A DNA stretch of 64,000 bases, from positions 124,001 to 188,000 of the forward strand of contig NZ_JAEMUD010000003.1 in the NCBI RefSeq assembly GCF_018342475.1, written 5' to 3'. A program made the translations under genes and the position numbers. Below the pieces are notes generated by a model. The model searched no databases. It was given only the letters and a program-made list of their open reading frames with translations, and was not told the origin of the DNA. The first letter of the stretch is position 1, and each line of letters starts with the position of its first letter. Positions 45,478 to 55,416 of this stretch are shown here, piece after piece. Origin of the DNA: Parachlamydia sp. AcF125 (GTDB lineage Bacteria > Chlamydiota > Chlamydiia > Chlamydiales > Parachlamydiaceae).

Positions 45478-46796
45478 AGGGATCCTCCCATCATCTTTTC
45501 TAAAGTTTTCATATTTGGTAATTTTTTAAAAAATTGTTTAGCTTGCTTAAAAGATTTCACCAAGCGATTAATGTCATCCATTGTGGTTCCACTTCCTAAA
45601 ACAATCCGTTTGCGCCGAGGAATGGATAATTCCACTTTTTCAAACCGTTCGTCAGGAGTCATCGATTGGATCATTGCTTCGACTTTAAAGAATTCTTTTT
45701 CCTCAAAATCCTCCAGTTTTAACCCACTCATCCCTGGAAACATGCCGAATAAGCTTTTGAGAGACCCCATTTTTTTAACCATTTGGATCTGATTCAAGTA
45801 GTCATTATAAGTAAAAGTGGCAGAACGGATCTTTTTTTCTAAATTTTTCGCTTCTTCTTCGCTGATATGTTCCTGAGCTTTTTTCACTAAATTGATCGTA
45901 TCTCCCATTCCTAAAATACGATCTGCCATAGAGATGGGGTTAAAAACTTGAATATCGTCTAGCTTTTCTCCGATCCCTTCAAACTTGAGAGGTTTTCCAG
46001 TTACTTCCTTGATTGAAATGGCAGCTCCTCCACGAGTGCTTCCATCCAGCATCGTTAAAATAGTACCCGTCACCGCTATACGCGCATTGAACTCAGCCGC
46101 AACTCTTACTGCGTCTTGCCCTGTGGCGGCATTGGCTACAAATAAAATTTCACCCGGTTGAAGGGTATCGCGTACTTTTTCAAGCTGTCTCATCAGCTCT
46201 TCATCCACGTGTAGGCGACCTGCAGTATCGACAATCAGGACATCGTGATTTTCTTTTTTTGCCTGCTCTAACGCTTGCTGGGCAACCTTTACAGGATCTT
46301 TTTCGCCTGGGATCGTAAAAACAGGCACATTTATTTGCGCACCCAGCGTTTGCAATTGGTTAACTGCAGCTGGTCGCTGTAAGTCACAAGCGACAAGTAG
46401 AGGGTTTTTGCAGTTGCCTTTTCTTTTGAAGTATTTAGCAAGCTTAGCTGAGTGAGTCGTCTTTCCACATCCTTGTAAACCACAAAGCATAATAACAGCT
46501 GGATTTCCGGAGAAATTAAGGGTGGCTTCGCTTCCCCCCATTAAGGCGACTAGTTCATCGTGCACAATTTTGATAAATTGCTGCCCAGGGGAAACAGATT
46601 TTATTAAAACATCCCCCACCGCTTTTTCTTTTACTCGTTTCACTAACGTTTTGACGACAGAATAATTGACGTCAGCATCCAACAGAGCTAATCGCACTTC
46701 TGTCACCGCTTCTGCGATATTCTCTTCGGTCAACGTCTTTTTTCCAACGAGCTTAGAGACCAAACTTTGCATTTTTTCTGTCAATACGCCTAGCAT
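45468..46796 (-). CDS. ffh: Signal recognition particle protein Ffh
   Basis: Ffh binds signal sequences on nascent chains with 4.5S RNA. The 442-residue protein has the NG GTPase domain (P-loop GLQGCGKTTHSAKLAKYFK, VDTAGRLHVDEEL) and the methionine-rich M domain (MFPGMSGLKLEDF, RRKRIVLGSGTTMDDINRLV). The G4 motif reads TMLDG instead of the usual TKLDG. It follows prmC and overlaps rpsP, the chlamydial order. Confidence 0.95.
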   Translation of the reverse strand: MLGVLTEKMQSLVSKLVGKKTLTEENIAEAVTEVRLALLDADVNYSVVKTLVKRVKEKAVGDVLIKSVSPGQQFIKIVHDELVALMGGSEATLNFSGNPAVIMLCGLQGCGKTTHSAKLAKYFKRKGNCKNPLLVACDLQRPAAVNQLQTLGAQINVPVFTIPGEKDPVKVAQQALEQAKKENHDVLIVDTAGRLHVDEELMRQLEKVRDTLQPGEILFVANAATGQDAVRVAAEFNARIAVTGTILTMLDGSTRGGAAISIKEVTGKPLKFEGIGEKLDDIQVFNPISMADRILGMGDTINLVKKAQEHISEEEAKNLEKKIRSATFTYNDYLNQIQMVKKMGSLKSLFGMFPGMSGLKLEDFEEKEFFKVEAMIQSMTPDERFEKVELSIPRRKRIVLGSGTTMDDINRLVKSFKQAKQFFKKLPNMKTLEKMMGGSLWR

Positions 46797-46850
46797 AAAT
46801 GCCTTCCGTCTTTATCTCCTGTGATAAAAGGGAGTAGGATAATCAAAAAA

Positions 46851-47708
46851 TCATTCATTTTCAAGGAAAAAGAATCGGTCATTCTCAGACCAATCTCTCT
46901 CAAAGCGACAAACTTTCCATGTATACCCTCTTGAGTTTTGCTCAAACAACTTTTGTACGTCTGCTCCTTGATTAAAACCAATCTCCATCCAGGCTTTTCC
47001 TGAGGGTTTTAAAAAAGATGGCAAATCGGCCATTAACCGTCTGTAAAACTGCAATCCATCTACGCCACCTAAAAGAGCCTCTTTGGGTTCATGTTTGACT
47101 TCCTCTTCCAAAGCTTCCCAGTCAGATTCTGGAATATAGGGGGGATTACACACAAGGAAATCTACTTGAGACCCTCGGAAAGGCTCCAATAGATCGCCTA
47201 GCACAAATTCTACATCCACCTTATTGAGAGTACTATTTTCTTTTGCGACGTGCAACGCCTTATCTGAAATATCTGCAAGGATCACCCGCAATTGAGGGAA
47301 TTTCTTTTTTAAAGCAATGCCTAAACATCCCGATCCACAACACACGTCCCATAAAGTTTTTCCAGAAAGATCTTGTTGGCTTAAATTTTTAGCAGCTAAG
47401 TCAGCTAAGATCTCTGTCTCCTGTCGAGGAATCAAAACAGCTGGACTGACCTTTAAAGAGCAGCCGTAAAATTCAACTAGCCCCCTGATATACTGCAATG
47501 GCTCTCGTAAACCACGTCTGCGCAAAGCTTCTCGACACTTTTGTAGCTCTTCCTTTTCTAACGGACGATCAAATTGCATATAAAGATCGATGGGAGCGAC
47601 GTGTAAAATATCGCTCACTAATTGAATGGCTTGCTGCCTTGCATGAGAGATTCCCTGCTTGGAAAGATAATCGGCCGAAAGGTTGAGAACCTCTAAGATA
47701 GTTTTCAT
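46851..47708 (-). CDS. prmC: Release factor glutamine methyltransferase PrmC
   Basis: PrmC (HemK) methylates the GGQ glutamine of release factors. The 285-residue protein has an N-terminal helical domain, the substrate loop LVEFYGCSLKVSPAVLIPRQ, SAM motif LWDVCCGSGCLGIALKK and the catalytic NPPYIPES. It begins 5 bases after prfA, whose product is its substrate, a common pairing. Confidence 0.94.
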   Translation of the reverse strand: MKTILEVLNLSADYLSKQGISHARQQAIQLVSDILHVAPIDLYMQFDRPLEKEELQKCREALRRRGLREPLQYIRGLVEFYGCSLKVSPAVLIPRQETEILADLAAKNLSQQDLSGKTLWDVCCGSGCLGIALKKKFPQLRVILADISDKALHVAKENSTLNKVDVEFVLGDLLEPFRGSQVDFLVCNPPYIPESDWEALEEEVKHEPKEALLGGVDGLQFYRRLMADLPSFLKPSGKAWMEIGFNQGADVQKLFEQNSRGYTWKVCRFERDWSENDRFFFLENE

Positions 47709-47713
47709 GCTTT

Positions 47714-48778
47714 TTATAACTTCAATTTTTCTTGATGAAAGTGAGACACCAGCGCCAAGGCAATCTCATCTAAATCCCCTTCCATCACTCGATCCAAGTT
47801 ATAACGCGTTAAATTTATGCGATGATCTGTAATTCGATTTTGTGGAAAATTGTAGGTGCGGATCCGCTCCGAGCGATCTCCAGAACCTACTTGCTGCGAA
47901 CGATTGGAAGCAATTTCTTCTTGCTTCTTCTTCTGTTCAACTTCTACAATTTTTGCCTTTAAAAGACGCAAAGCTTTTTCTTTGTTCTTATGCTGGCTAC
48001 GCTCTTCTTGGCAATACACCACAATCCCTGTTGGAGCGTGTGTCAAACGTACCGCACTATCTGTGGTATTTACGTGCTGGCCGCCAGCCCCGGAAGAGCG
48101 GTAGGTATCAACCCTTAAGTCTTTTTCATCGATGACAACATCCGTGTCTTCGTCTGGTTCTAATAAAATAGCTACCGTAATAGCTGACGTATGGACACGC
48201 CCTTGAGCCTCTGTTTCCGGCACCCGCTGAACGCGATGTGTTCCCCCTTCGTAATGAAGGAAACGGTAAACATTTTGCCCCGACAAAACCATGACGTATT
48301 CTTTATATCCCCCCATTTCTGAAGGAGTACAAGAAAGCAGCTCATAGCGCCACCCCTTAGAATCGGCATACAGCTTGTACATGCGCACGCAATCTCCTAC
48401 AAAAAGTGCAGCTTCATCTCCGCCTGTACCTGCCCTCAATTCTACGATAGTATTGCGATGGTCATTCGGATCAGGGGGAACTAGGAGATTTTCTAAGTCC
48501 ACCTGTAACTTTTCTACTAAGCTGCGTAAATGGCGCGTGTCCTCTTCCAAAACTTCTTTCAACTCGGCATTCGCCTCGTCTACAAGCATCTCCTGGTTAT
48601 CTTCAATCTGCTTTTTGGATTTAATCATTTTTTCCCAAACAGATTTAAGCTCGGTCAAATATGCATGTTCTTGGGTCAAGGCCCGATATTGCTTTTGGTC
48701 TTGAAAAATCTCGGGCTTTCCTAGGGTTTCTTCAAGGTCGGGCAACTTTGAAAGAAGTTTTGTGATTTTAGCTTCCAT
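47714..48778 (-). CDS. prfA: Peptide chain release factor 1
   Basis: RF1 reads UAA and UAG. The 354-residue protein has the GGQ motif in [20 protein letters not shown], the ribosome-binding [19 protein letters not shown] and the [20 protein letters not shown] region. UGA is not read by RF1, so the TGA stops seen here need RF2 elsewhere. It is followed by prmC. Confidence 0.95.
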   Translation of the reverse strand: MEAKITKLLSKLPDLEETLGKPEIFQDQKQYRALTQEHAYLTELKSVWEKMIKSKKQIEDNQEMLVDEANAELKEVLEEDTRHLRSLVEKLQVDLENLLVPPDPNDHRNTIVELRAGTGGDEAALFVGDCVRMYKLYADSKGWRYELLSCTPSEMGGYKEYVMVLSGQNVYRFLHYEGGTHRVQRVPETEAQGRVHTSAITVAILLEPDEDTDVVIDEKDLRVDTYRSSGAGGQHVNTTDSAVRLTHAPTGIVVYCQEERSQHKNKEKALRLLKAKIVEVEQKKKQEEIASNRSQQVGSGDRSERIRTYNFPQNRITDHRINLTRYNLDRVMEGDLDEIALALVSHFHQEKLKL

Positions 48779-48841
48779 TACATTTTTTTGGTTGATTGAT
48801 TAGCGAACAAAGCTCATTAAATTCATGAAAGCTTTAAAAGT

Positions 48842-49111
48842 CTATTGCTCATCCGCATTAGTTTTCTGAGCTTTTGCCATATAACGTTTTTTAAACTTAT
48901 CCACACGGCCTTCCGAATCTACCAACTGCTTACTTCCAGTAAAAAAAGGATGAGAAGCTGAAGAAACAGGCACGCGGTACACAGGGTATTCCACCCCTTC
49001 GAACACTTCTTTTTCCTTCGGTTGTAAAGTAGAACCACATACAAATCGATGACCTGTCGCAGAGTCAACAAATAAAATTTGCTGATATTTTGGATGCGTA
49101 TTTTTTTTCAT
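48842..49111 (-). CDS. rpmE: 50S ribosomal protein L31 type B
   Basis: An 89-residue type B L31: [36 protein letters not shown] and [20 protein letters not shown]. It has no zinc-binding CxxC pair, only a lone Cys, as in type B. The frame opens five codons earlier, but the ATG at 49111 has GGAGTTTTC before it. It lies 63 bases upstream of prfA and heads the operon. Confidence 0.94.
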   Translation of the reverse strand: MKKNTHPKYQQILFVDSATGHRFVCGSTLQPKEKEVFEGVEYPVYRVPVSSASHPFFTGSKQLVDSEGRVDKFKKRYMAKAQKTNADEQ

Positions 49112-49463
49112 GAAAACTCCAAACAATTACGGTTTCCCTTTTTCTCGCTTGCCTGAGGAATTAGGGTTTTTATATTAATCGTACGGACATCCTCTTCGAA
49201 GAAGCAGCGGCTTAAACAATTTTAAGCGAGCTTATCCCCTTGATGTCCTAAATCACTAAATTTTTCATCTATAAAAAATAGATAATGCGTTAATAAATCA
49301 CAAGCAAAAACGAAGCAAGGGGCCCCTCTTAAATTTTTTTTTATTTATTGTTAAAGCCTATTCCAAATTTTTTAGGCTTCCTTCAATAATTGTAGAGATT
49401 AAATAATTGTATGTGTGTTATTATTTAGTTATAAGTTTAAAATATTTTCTTTTGGAGTGAATA
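49112..49463. other. AT-rich divergent intergenic region
   Basis: Contains promoters for rpmE (minus) and the ubiquitin protease gene (plus) by position. A ribosome site GGAGTGAATA precedes the plus-strand ATG. No other gene or structure is recognised. Confidence 0.5.
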
Positions 49464-51368
49464 ATGCCTAATATTACCCCTCGGTTTTTTTCAAAAGATC
49501 ACTGGAAACATCCTTTTACTATTAAAGTGACTAAACCTTCGGATCCAACTAAAGTGGAAAAAACAAAAATAGGAAAGGGAAAAAGAATTACGGCTATTTT
49601 CCTAGCAGTGATAAGCGGAATTTTTTCCCTGGGTCTTCTAGCAGCCCCAGTTTTCTTCCTTTCTGCTTTTTTCTTTAAAAAATTAGAATTGCGCCAAAGA
49701 AAAGTAACTAATATTACCAATCAGAAGGGAATGCATCAAAAAGTTCCTAACCCCCCTTCAGCTGGTAGTGCTAAGCTTGCTGCTTCTAAACCCTCCCCAT
49801 CACCTCGTTCCGAAGTTAAGTGGTATCCTAATCCTAAGGTTTCCAGACAAATACCTATTTCCGAAGCTCCAGAAAAAACAGAAGAATTTTCTCCTCCTTC
49901 CGAGGATGGCGGACGTGTCGGCTTAACAAATGTTGGCAACACATGCTGGGTAAACGCAGTTTTACAATGGTTGGCGGGTACGGGGGTGGCCGATTGGCTC
50001 ATTTTCCTTCTAGTCAATGACAAACTTTTGCAGATTATGTCTACTAAAGAGCAGGTGGAGAATTTTAAAAACGATTTAAAGAATCTTTTAGACAGGATAC
50101 AATCCCAAACCTATCTAAGCAAAACAGACCGGGCCTCACTGTTAGAATTCGATAAAATCTGGGATCACCTTTTCCGTAAGACTGATCTTTTAAAAGTAAA
50201 CAAAGAATTAGAAGGGAGCGCAGCTTTACAAAGGGATTTAAAAAAACTTATAGCAAGCTTAGCCCGTTCCTCTGAATTTGAAGGGGAAGAGGTCATACTT
50301 ACAGATTCTCATAAAGCGTTGTTAAAAAATATGACTGAAAATTGGGAAAACCTCTTCAACTCTACTTTAATTTCCCACGCACTTAAGAAGAACAGTCAAT
50401 ATAAAGAGACCCTCCTCAAATTCCAAACAGCTTTTAAAAATCTTATTTACACCCTGCGAACTCAACAAGGGTACATTGGGCGCAAAGACTGCCAAGCTTT
50501 TGAAAAATTGGTAACTAGTCTCATGCAACAGGATCTCATAGCTGGGACTGGAGGACAAATGGATGCGAGTGAATTTCTCCTCGTTTTGCAGCGGACTTTT
50601 AACTTCCCTCCTTCAGACGATCTAAATAAAGAAAGCCAATACAATCAAGAAAACTTTGTTAAAATGCTCACTCTTTATGAAATGCAAAAAATCCCTGAGC
50701 ATACAAGCAAGCCGCCCGTTTACAAGAAGCCTTATATTGGACCTTATGAGCCACTAATCAAAATTTCTGTCCCCTACGAAGAGGCCAATTTAAAAGCGCC
50801 TATTTCTATTTTACATTCTATAGCCGCACCAGATGCTAGAACAGTCCGAGCCGACTTTGCCATTAAAGACAGCCCAGTGGATACCTACGAAGACGGCACC
50901 CCTTTTGATACAAATAGCTATCCTGTTAATCTACCTAAGAAAATAAATGTCTATTTTTCGCGACTTGTGGGGGTGGAGGAGAGCGGAAGCCAAAAATTCG
51001 ATGAAGAGGGCAACCCTGTTTACATGAAATGTGAGCGTTCTTACGAAATTGACGCGCAAGGCTGCATTCAACTCATAGAATACAATCGTGACACAGTAGG
51101 AATGAACGAGGGGGCTGATTCTAACCTTTCCACTCAAGATGGAAGTGAGCCGTGGAAAATTTTACCAAACCGAACATGTACCTATGAAATTTCCGCCGCT
51201 ATCCTGCATGAGGGAAGCGCAACAAGCGGCCATTATGTGATGCTTCAAAAAATAACAGACAAACAGTATCTTTACTTTAGCGACACAACTGTTAAATTTA
51301 TAAGCTCCGAAGAAGCATTAGACAAAATTCGCAAGGAGGCCACCGTTATGCATTTCAAGCTTGTGTAA
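49464..51368 (+). CDS. Ubiquitin-specific protease (USP/C19)-like effector
   Basis: A 634-residue protein. It has a basic N terminus, a hydrophobic hairpin (about 42-72, ITAIFLAVISGIFSLGLLAA), a disordered Pro/Ser linker, then a USP catalytic domain from about 150. The Cys box is GLTNVGNTCWVNAVLQWLAG (Cys161), a mid-domain GGQMDASEFLLVLQRTF matches the QDAxEF block, and the His box is HEGSATSGHYVMLQ (His590) with YFSDTT after. The key residues are present, so it should cleave ubiquitin or a ubiquitin-like protein from host targets. The region before the catalytic domain suggests membrane anchoring, for example to the inclusion. The source is probably a eukaryote. Confidence 0.88.
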   Translation: MPNITPRFFSKDHWKHPFTIKVTKPSDPTKVEKTKIGKGKRITAIFLAVISGIFSLGLLAAPVFFLSAFFFKKLELRQRKVTNITNQKGMHQKVPNPPSAGSAKLAASKPSPSPRSEVKWYPNPKVSRQIPISEAPEKTEEFSPPSEDGGRVGLTNVGNTCWVNAVLQWLAGTGVADWLIFLLVNDKLLQIMSTKEQVENFKNDLKNLLDRIQSQTYLSKTDRASLLEFDKIWDHLFRKTDLLKVNKELEGSAALQRDLKKLIASLARSSEFEGEEVILTDSHKALLKNMTENWENLFNSTLISHALKKNSQYKETLLKFQTAFKNLIYTLRTQQGYIGRKDCQAFEKLVTSLMQQDLIAGTGGQMDASEFLLVLQRTFNFPPSDDLNKESQYNQENFVKMLTLYEMQKIPEHTSKPPVYKKPYIGPYEPLIKISVPYEEANLKAPISILHSIAAPDARTVRADFAIKDSPVDTYEDGTPFDTNSYPVNLPKKINVYFSRLVGVEESGSQKFDEEGNPVYMKCERSYEIDAQGCIQLIEYNRDTVGMNEGADSNLSTQDGSEPWKILPNRTCTYEISAAILHEGSATSGHYVMLQKITDKQYLYFSDTTVKFISSEEALDKIRKEATVMHFKLV

Positions 51369-51448
51369 ACCATTACTTTTCCAAAAAAAGATATACTCCA
51401 CACAAACGGTAGCCCTACCGCTAAATAAAAAATTGGAAGAGGCTAAGT

Positions 51449-52384
51449 ATGAGACCTATGACCTTTCACACGCAATTTGGACCCGAATGGACTCCACCCT
51501 TAGTTAAACAACTCATCATCGCCATCACTAGCGTGAGTATTGCCTGTGCCCTTTTGCATCCTTTATTTGCGCATGTTTTTGGAGTCCTTTCTCCTGCTCA
51601 ATGGCTAAGTTTGTCATGGGCTGGAATGACAAACTATTTCATTTGGCAACCTTTTACCTATGCATTTGTGCAAGAGGGAACATTCTTTGGAATTACTCTG
51701 TCTTACTTGCTTTCTTTATGTTTTAACATGTACATTTTATGGATTGTAGGAACAGCGGTTCTGGAACGAATGACTAACCGAGGCTTTATTTTTCTGGTCA
51801 CCTCGGCCTCCATCCTGAGTGGCCTAATGGGGCTTTTAGCCATGGCTCTAGAAGGATCGCCTGGTTATCTATCAGGCCCAATCCCCGCTATCCTTGCTTT
51901 ATTTGTGGTATGGGCATGCCTGTATTCCGAAAATGAAATTCTTTTGTTTTTTGTATTCCCTGTTAAAATAAAATGGCTTCTGGCTGGGGTTACAACTGCT
52001 ATTTTACTCATTTCTCTTTCCCATATGGATGGGGTAATGCTCTTATTTTACGGCACTGGAATGTTGGTCGGATATCTGTATTCCGTCACAGTGCTTGGCC
52101 TTCGCACTCCCTTTTCCTGGACGCATCCTTTGGATGATAGGCTGACTATCTGCTATGACAATAGCTTAAAAATATTAAAAAAATGGTTTAAAAAAAAGGA
52201 TCGAGAATCGAATAAAACCAAAATATTCGATATCAAATCCGGGAAACCTATTTTCAATGACGACGAGCAATTTATCGATGCCATGTTGACTAAAATTTCT
52301 CGCCACGGGGAAAAATCCTTAAATGCAGACGAAAGAAGACGGATGCGTGAGATTTCAGAACGGAGAAATCAGAAAACCAACTAA
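51449..52384 (+). CDS. Rhomboid-like membrane protease
   Basis: A 311-residue protein with about six membrane helices in residues 20-215 and a charged C-terminal tail with FNDDEQFIDAMLTKIS. GYLSGPIPAILA (Ser142) and SLSHMDGVMLLFYGTG (His192) fit the rhomboid Ser/His dyad, with the usual spacing of about 50 residues. The GxSG motif is altered to GxxSG, so activity needs testing. It starts 80 bases after the protease gene and may be in its own unit, with a weak hairpin (about 51407-51420) between. Confidence 0.7.
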   Translation: MRPMTFHTQFGPEWTPPLVKQLIIAITSVSIACALLHPLFAHVFGVLSPAQWLSLSWAGMTNYFIWQPFTYAFVQEGTFFGITLSYLLSLCFNMYILWIVGTAVLERMTNRGFIFLVTSASILSGLMGLLAMALEGSPGYLSGPIPAILALFVVWACLYSENEILLFFVFPVKIKWLLAGVTTAILLISLSHMDGVMLLFYGTGMLVGYLYSVTVLGLRTPFSWTHPLDDRLTICYDNSLKILKKWFKKKDRESNKTKIFDIKSGKPIFNDDEQFIDAMLTKISRHGEKSLNADERRRMREISERRNQKTN

Positions 52385-52784
52385 TCGCTTTAATGCCAAA
52401 AACTTTGATTGCTTCTCTCTTGCAGGAGTGGAGAAAAAAAATCCTCTCCTCTTTTAAAACGCACAACTTAAAAAACAAGGTTTAAGGGGATAAACCTTAC
52501 AAACATTTCACCTTTCTTTTTAATCTTTGATGTTCTTTTTAAAATAACGTAGCTCCTCCCTTTTTCTTTTCGTAAAGTTTATGATTTAATTTTTCTACAA
52601 TTGAAAATTAAGTTTTTAAATTATTTAGCCCAAACCAAAGTTATTAAGAGTAGCGGATTTCTAATTATTTTTTAAAATATTTCTTTCCTAATTTTCAAAT
52701 TCATTTTATATGTGGGTTAACGAGAAATTTTTCCCAAAATTAGCAAGCCGAGCGCCCGATTAAACCATCCCAAGCGAGGAAAAT
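52385..52784. other. AT-rich intergenic region with terminator
   Basis: Holds a perfect hairpin listed separately. The rest is AT-rich and should contain the promoter of the propeller-like gene. No gene recognised. Confidence 0.5.
52477..52498. terminator. Hairpin terminator downstream of rhomboid-like gene
   Basis: A perfect 8-base-pair stem AAGGTTTA / TAAACCTT with a 6-base loop, about 93 bases after the rhomboid-like stop. There is no T run directly after, so it may act with other signals. Confidence 0.5.
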
Positions 52785-54590
52785 ATGAAACTTCTGCGAG
52801 CCCTTTCTCCTCTTATTTTAGCCTTCAGCTGCATAATAAGTCGCCTTCACGCAGAATGGTCATTGCCCGTGGATATTGCAGGCTGGTCAACACCTGTTGA
52901 TCTTTCCGTTCCTGGCCAAAACGCTTCCATCCCAAAGGTAGCCACAGATCCTCTAGGGAACTCTGTTGCAGTATGGGGGCGTTTCAATGGAGCTAATTTG
53001 ATCATTCAAGCTTCTAGCCTAGCATTTGGCGGGATTTGGTCTGAGCCTTCCAGTCTTTCGATTATGGGGAGAAGCGCGACCTCTCCTCAAGTAGCTGTTG
53101 ACCCGTTGGGAAATGCAGTTGCCATCTGGAGTCGCAGCGATGGCTTAAACTTAATCATCCAGTCCTCCACTCAAAATTTTGGAGGCAATTGGTCTATCCC
53201 TGCCAACCTTTCGCTACCCGGCCAAAATGCCACAAATCCGCAAGTTGTGGTGGATCAAAGCGGAAATGCTGTAGCCATTTGGGAAAGGTCTAATGGAATG
53301 CATTTAGTTATTCAAGCTGCTACATTGCCACGTAATGGGAGTTGGACTACCCCTGTAGATATTTCTCTTCCCGGTCAAGAGGCGCTTCAGCCCCATTTAA
53401 CGGTAAACTTAAGTGGTAATGTTTTAGCTGTGTGGAAAAGATTTGATGGAAGACATTATTTGATTGAATCAGCGGCTCTGCCTTATGGAGGAAGTTGGTC
53501 GTTCCCTACCATTCTTTCACAACCAGGGCAAAATGCTGACAAACCTCAAGTTGCACTTGATGCTGCAGGAGAAGCGATTGCAGTTTGGAGTAGATATAAT
53601 GGAAAAAGGAATGTGGTGCAAGCAAGCCGCTCCACCTTCGGTAACCCATGGGACACTCCTAAAGATCTTTCTTCCGAAACAATTAATGCTTTAAATCCCC
53701 GTATAAACATGGCTCAAGGTGGAAAAGCGACTGGAATTGCTTTGTGGGAAGATACCACTAATCATGAAATACAATCGATGAAAATGTCTGAGGGGATCTG
53801 GGAAGAAGCGATTGTAATCTCTAATTCTTCAGAATTTTCAACCATTCCTCAAGTGGCAATGGATTTTCACGGAAACGCTATAGCCGTTTGGCAAAATCCT
53901 ATAAAAAAAGTGGTTCAGGCTGCTACCTTACCTTTTAATGGAAAGTGGTCTCTTCCTGAAGACTTATCTGAATCTGGCCAATATGCTATTGTGCCCCAGG
54001 TTGCCTTAGATTCAAAAGGCCACGGGATAGCTGTTTGGATTCGATCAAATGGAACCCATAACATTGTACAGGCTTCTTCTGGTTTTAACTTATTCAATCG
54101 CCCTCTAAATGAAAAACCTTGGGAAATAGCAACTGAAGAGGAAGAGATCGAAGAAGAAGAGATTATTTCTTCTGAAGAGCAAATTCCCCCAGCAGAAATA
54201 CCAGCTCCACAGCCTTCTCAAGAAGAAGAAGCCCCTATAGACACATTGCCTAATACAGAGCCTAGTCCAGCAAAACAGCCTCCACGGCGCCCTGTAGTTG
54301 CCACTCCACAACTTGCACCGCCTACAAATTTTAAAGTTAAGATTGTCAAACAATCTTTCTTCTCGCAAAAAGTTCGCGTGCATAAATTGTCCTGGAGCCC
54401 TAGTCCAGATACAGAAACAAGCGGGTACTTATTAATAAGAAATGGGAAGACCATTGCAAGTATCCCTGCAAAGGGGCCTTTCTCATTCTCGGATGTCAGG
54501 ACCCAGAAGAGAGGAAAAGATGTTTATCAATTATACGCGTTCACAAAAACAGGCCTTACAAGTGCTACATTAACCTTAGTAGTGCCTTAA
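52785..54590 (+). CDS. Secreted eight-repeat beta-propeller-like protein with fibronectin-III-like end
   Basis: A 601-residue protein with a signal peptide (about 1-24, MKLLRALSPLILAFSCIISR). Eight repeats of about 50 residues follow. Each starts with W-x-x-P-x-x-L-S, then G-Q-N-A-x-x-P-x-V-A-x-D-x-x-G-N-A-V-A-x-W-x-R and ends I-I-Q-A-S-like. The repeats are close enough to be recent, and fit an eight-bladed propeller. After a Glu/Pro-rich linker (about 448-500), a last domain of about 90 residues (VHKLSWSPSPDTETSGYLL, then IRNGKT) is fibronectin-III-like. It is probably surface or exported, binding sugars or proteins. The ligand is unknown. Confidence 0.7.
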   Translation: MKLLRALSPLILAFSCIISRLHAEWSLPVDIAGWSTPVDLSVPGQNASIPKVATDPLGNSVAVWGRFNGANLIIQASSLAFGGIWSEPSSLSIMGRSATSPQVAVDPLGNAVAIWSRSDGLNLIIQSSTQNFGGNWSIPANLSLPGQNATNPQVVVDQSGNAVAIWERSNGMHLVIQAATLPRNGSWTTPVDISLPGQEALQPHLTVNLSGNVLAVWKRFDGRHYLIESAALPYGGSWSFPTILSQPGQNADKPQVALDAAGEAIAVWSRYNGKRNVVQASRSTFGNPWDTPKDLSSETINALNPRINMAQGGKATGIALWEDTTNHEIQSMKMSEGIWEEAIVISNSSEFSTIPQVAMDFHGNAIAVWQNPIKKVVQAATLPFNGKWSLPEDLSESGQYAIVPQVALDSKGHGIAVWIRSNGTHNIVQASSGFNLFNRPLNEKPWEIATEEEEIEEEEIISSEEQIPPAEIPAPQPSQEEEAPIDTLPNTEPSPAKQPPRRPVVATPQLAPPTNFKVKIVKQSFFSQKVRVHKLSWSPSPDTETSGYLLIRNGKTIASIPAKGPFSFSDVRTQKRGKDVYQLYAFTKTGLTSATLTLVVP

Positions 54591-54751
54591 AGGCTTTTTG
54601 CTAAATATAGAACTGAAAAGAGGGAGAAACTTTCAGCTCTTAAAATAGCTTGAAGAGGACTAAAATCTCGATAAACCACCCCTACTAAGGAATGGTTTAT
54701 CGAGAAGGACAAAAGGATATTATTAATTCCTATATATTAGAGGATATGGCC

Positions 54752-55342
54752 ATGAAAATTGTGATTTTTCTAATTGCACTCTGCTTACCGCTGTTAGGAC
54801 TTTCTGCTTTCGATATAAGAAATGGTTGGGAACCAGAAATACGAGCCGCGGCTTTCTATCCTTCCTCGAAAAAATTTAGAAAAATTTACCATGAATGGGA
54901 TGCTGACTATCAAATTGAAATTTCCAAATCGATTTGTTACGGATTTTCAGGATGGATGAATGGGGCATGGATAGCCGAGAGAGGACGTTCAAAAGGGGAT
55001 ATTAAAAATTCTTCCCGCATCCATATTGTTCCGATTAGCTTTGGAGCCAAATATTCATATCAATTTGCCACCTCGTGGAAAGTTTATGCGGGCATGGGAG
55101 CTTGTTACACTTTCCTTCGAATGAAAGATCATTCCCCCTTCGTGAATAATCATCTCCATAAAAGCTCGTGGGGCGGGGTAGCGAAAACTGGCATTCAATT
55201 TTATTGGAAATCTTTATTTTTTGACTTATTTGCAGACTATCTGTACCAACCTTTCCATTTCTCTAATACTTCAAAAGTTAAACGAGATAACGTAAACGTG
55301 GGGGGATACAAATTGGGATTAGGCATAGGTTTTAGCCTATAG
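54752..55342 (+). CDS. Small outer-membrane beta-barrel protein
   Basis: About 196 residues with a signal peptide (about 1-18, MKIVIFLIALCLPLLGLSA) and eight or so amphipathic aromatic strands, ending F-S-L. It looks like an OmpX/OmpW-size barrel. The frame opens earlier, but I use the ATG at 54752 because GAGGAT lies 8 bases before it. Strand pairs such as YQIEISKSICYGFSGW and SFGAKYSYQFATSWKVYAGM are visible. It follows the propeller gene by 160 bases with its own hairpin after. Confidence 0.65.
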   Translation: MKIVIFLIALCLPLLGLSAFDIRNGWEPEIRAAAFYPSSKKFRKIYHEWDADYQIEISKSICYGFSGWMNGAWIAERGRSKGDIKNSSRIHIVPISFGAKYSYQFATSWKVYAGMGACYTFLRMKDHSPFVNNHLHKSSWGGVAKTGIQFYWKSLFFDLFADYLYQPFHFSNTSKVKRDNVNVGGYKLGLGIGFSL

Positions 55343-55354
55343 TGATTTAAGCAA

Positions 55355-55377
55355 GCCATGGTTTTAGCAACCATGGC
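55355..55377 (+). terminator. Hairpin terminator after the small barrel gene
   Basis: A perfect 9-base-pair stem GCCATGGTT / AACCATGGC with a 5-base loop, 12 bases after the stop. No T run follows. Confidence 0.55.
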
Positions 55378-55416
55378 AATATTATCGCCCAGCAGCTAAA
55401 GCTTATTTAAAAAACT

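Noticed and set aside
54105-54454. Minus-strand frames rich in Arg and Phe
   Set aside because: They are the reverse of the Glu/Pro-rich linker of the propeller-like protein.
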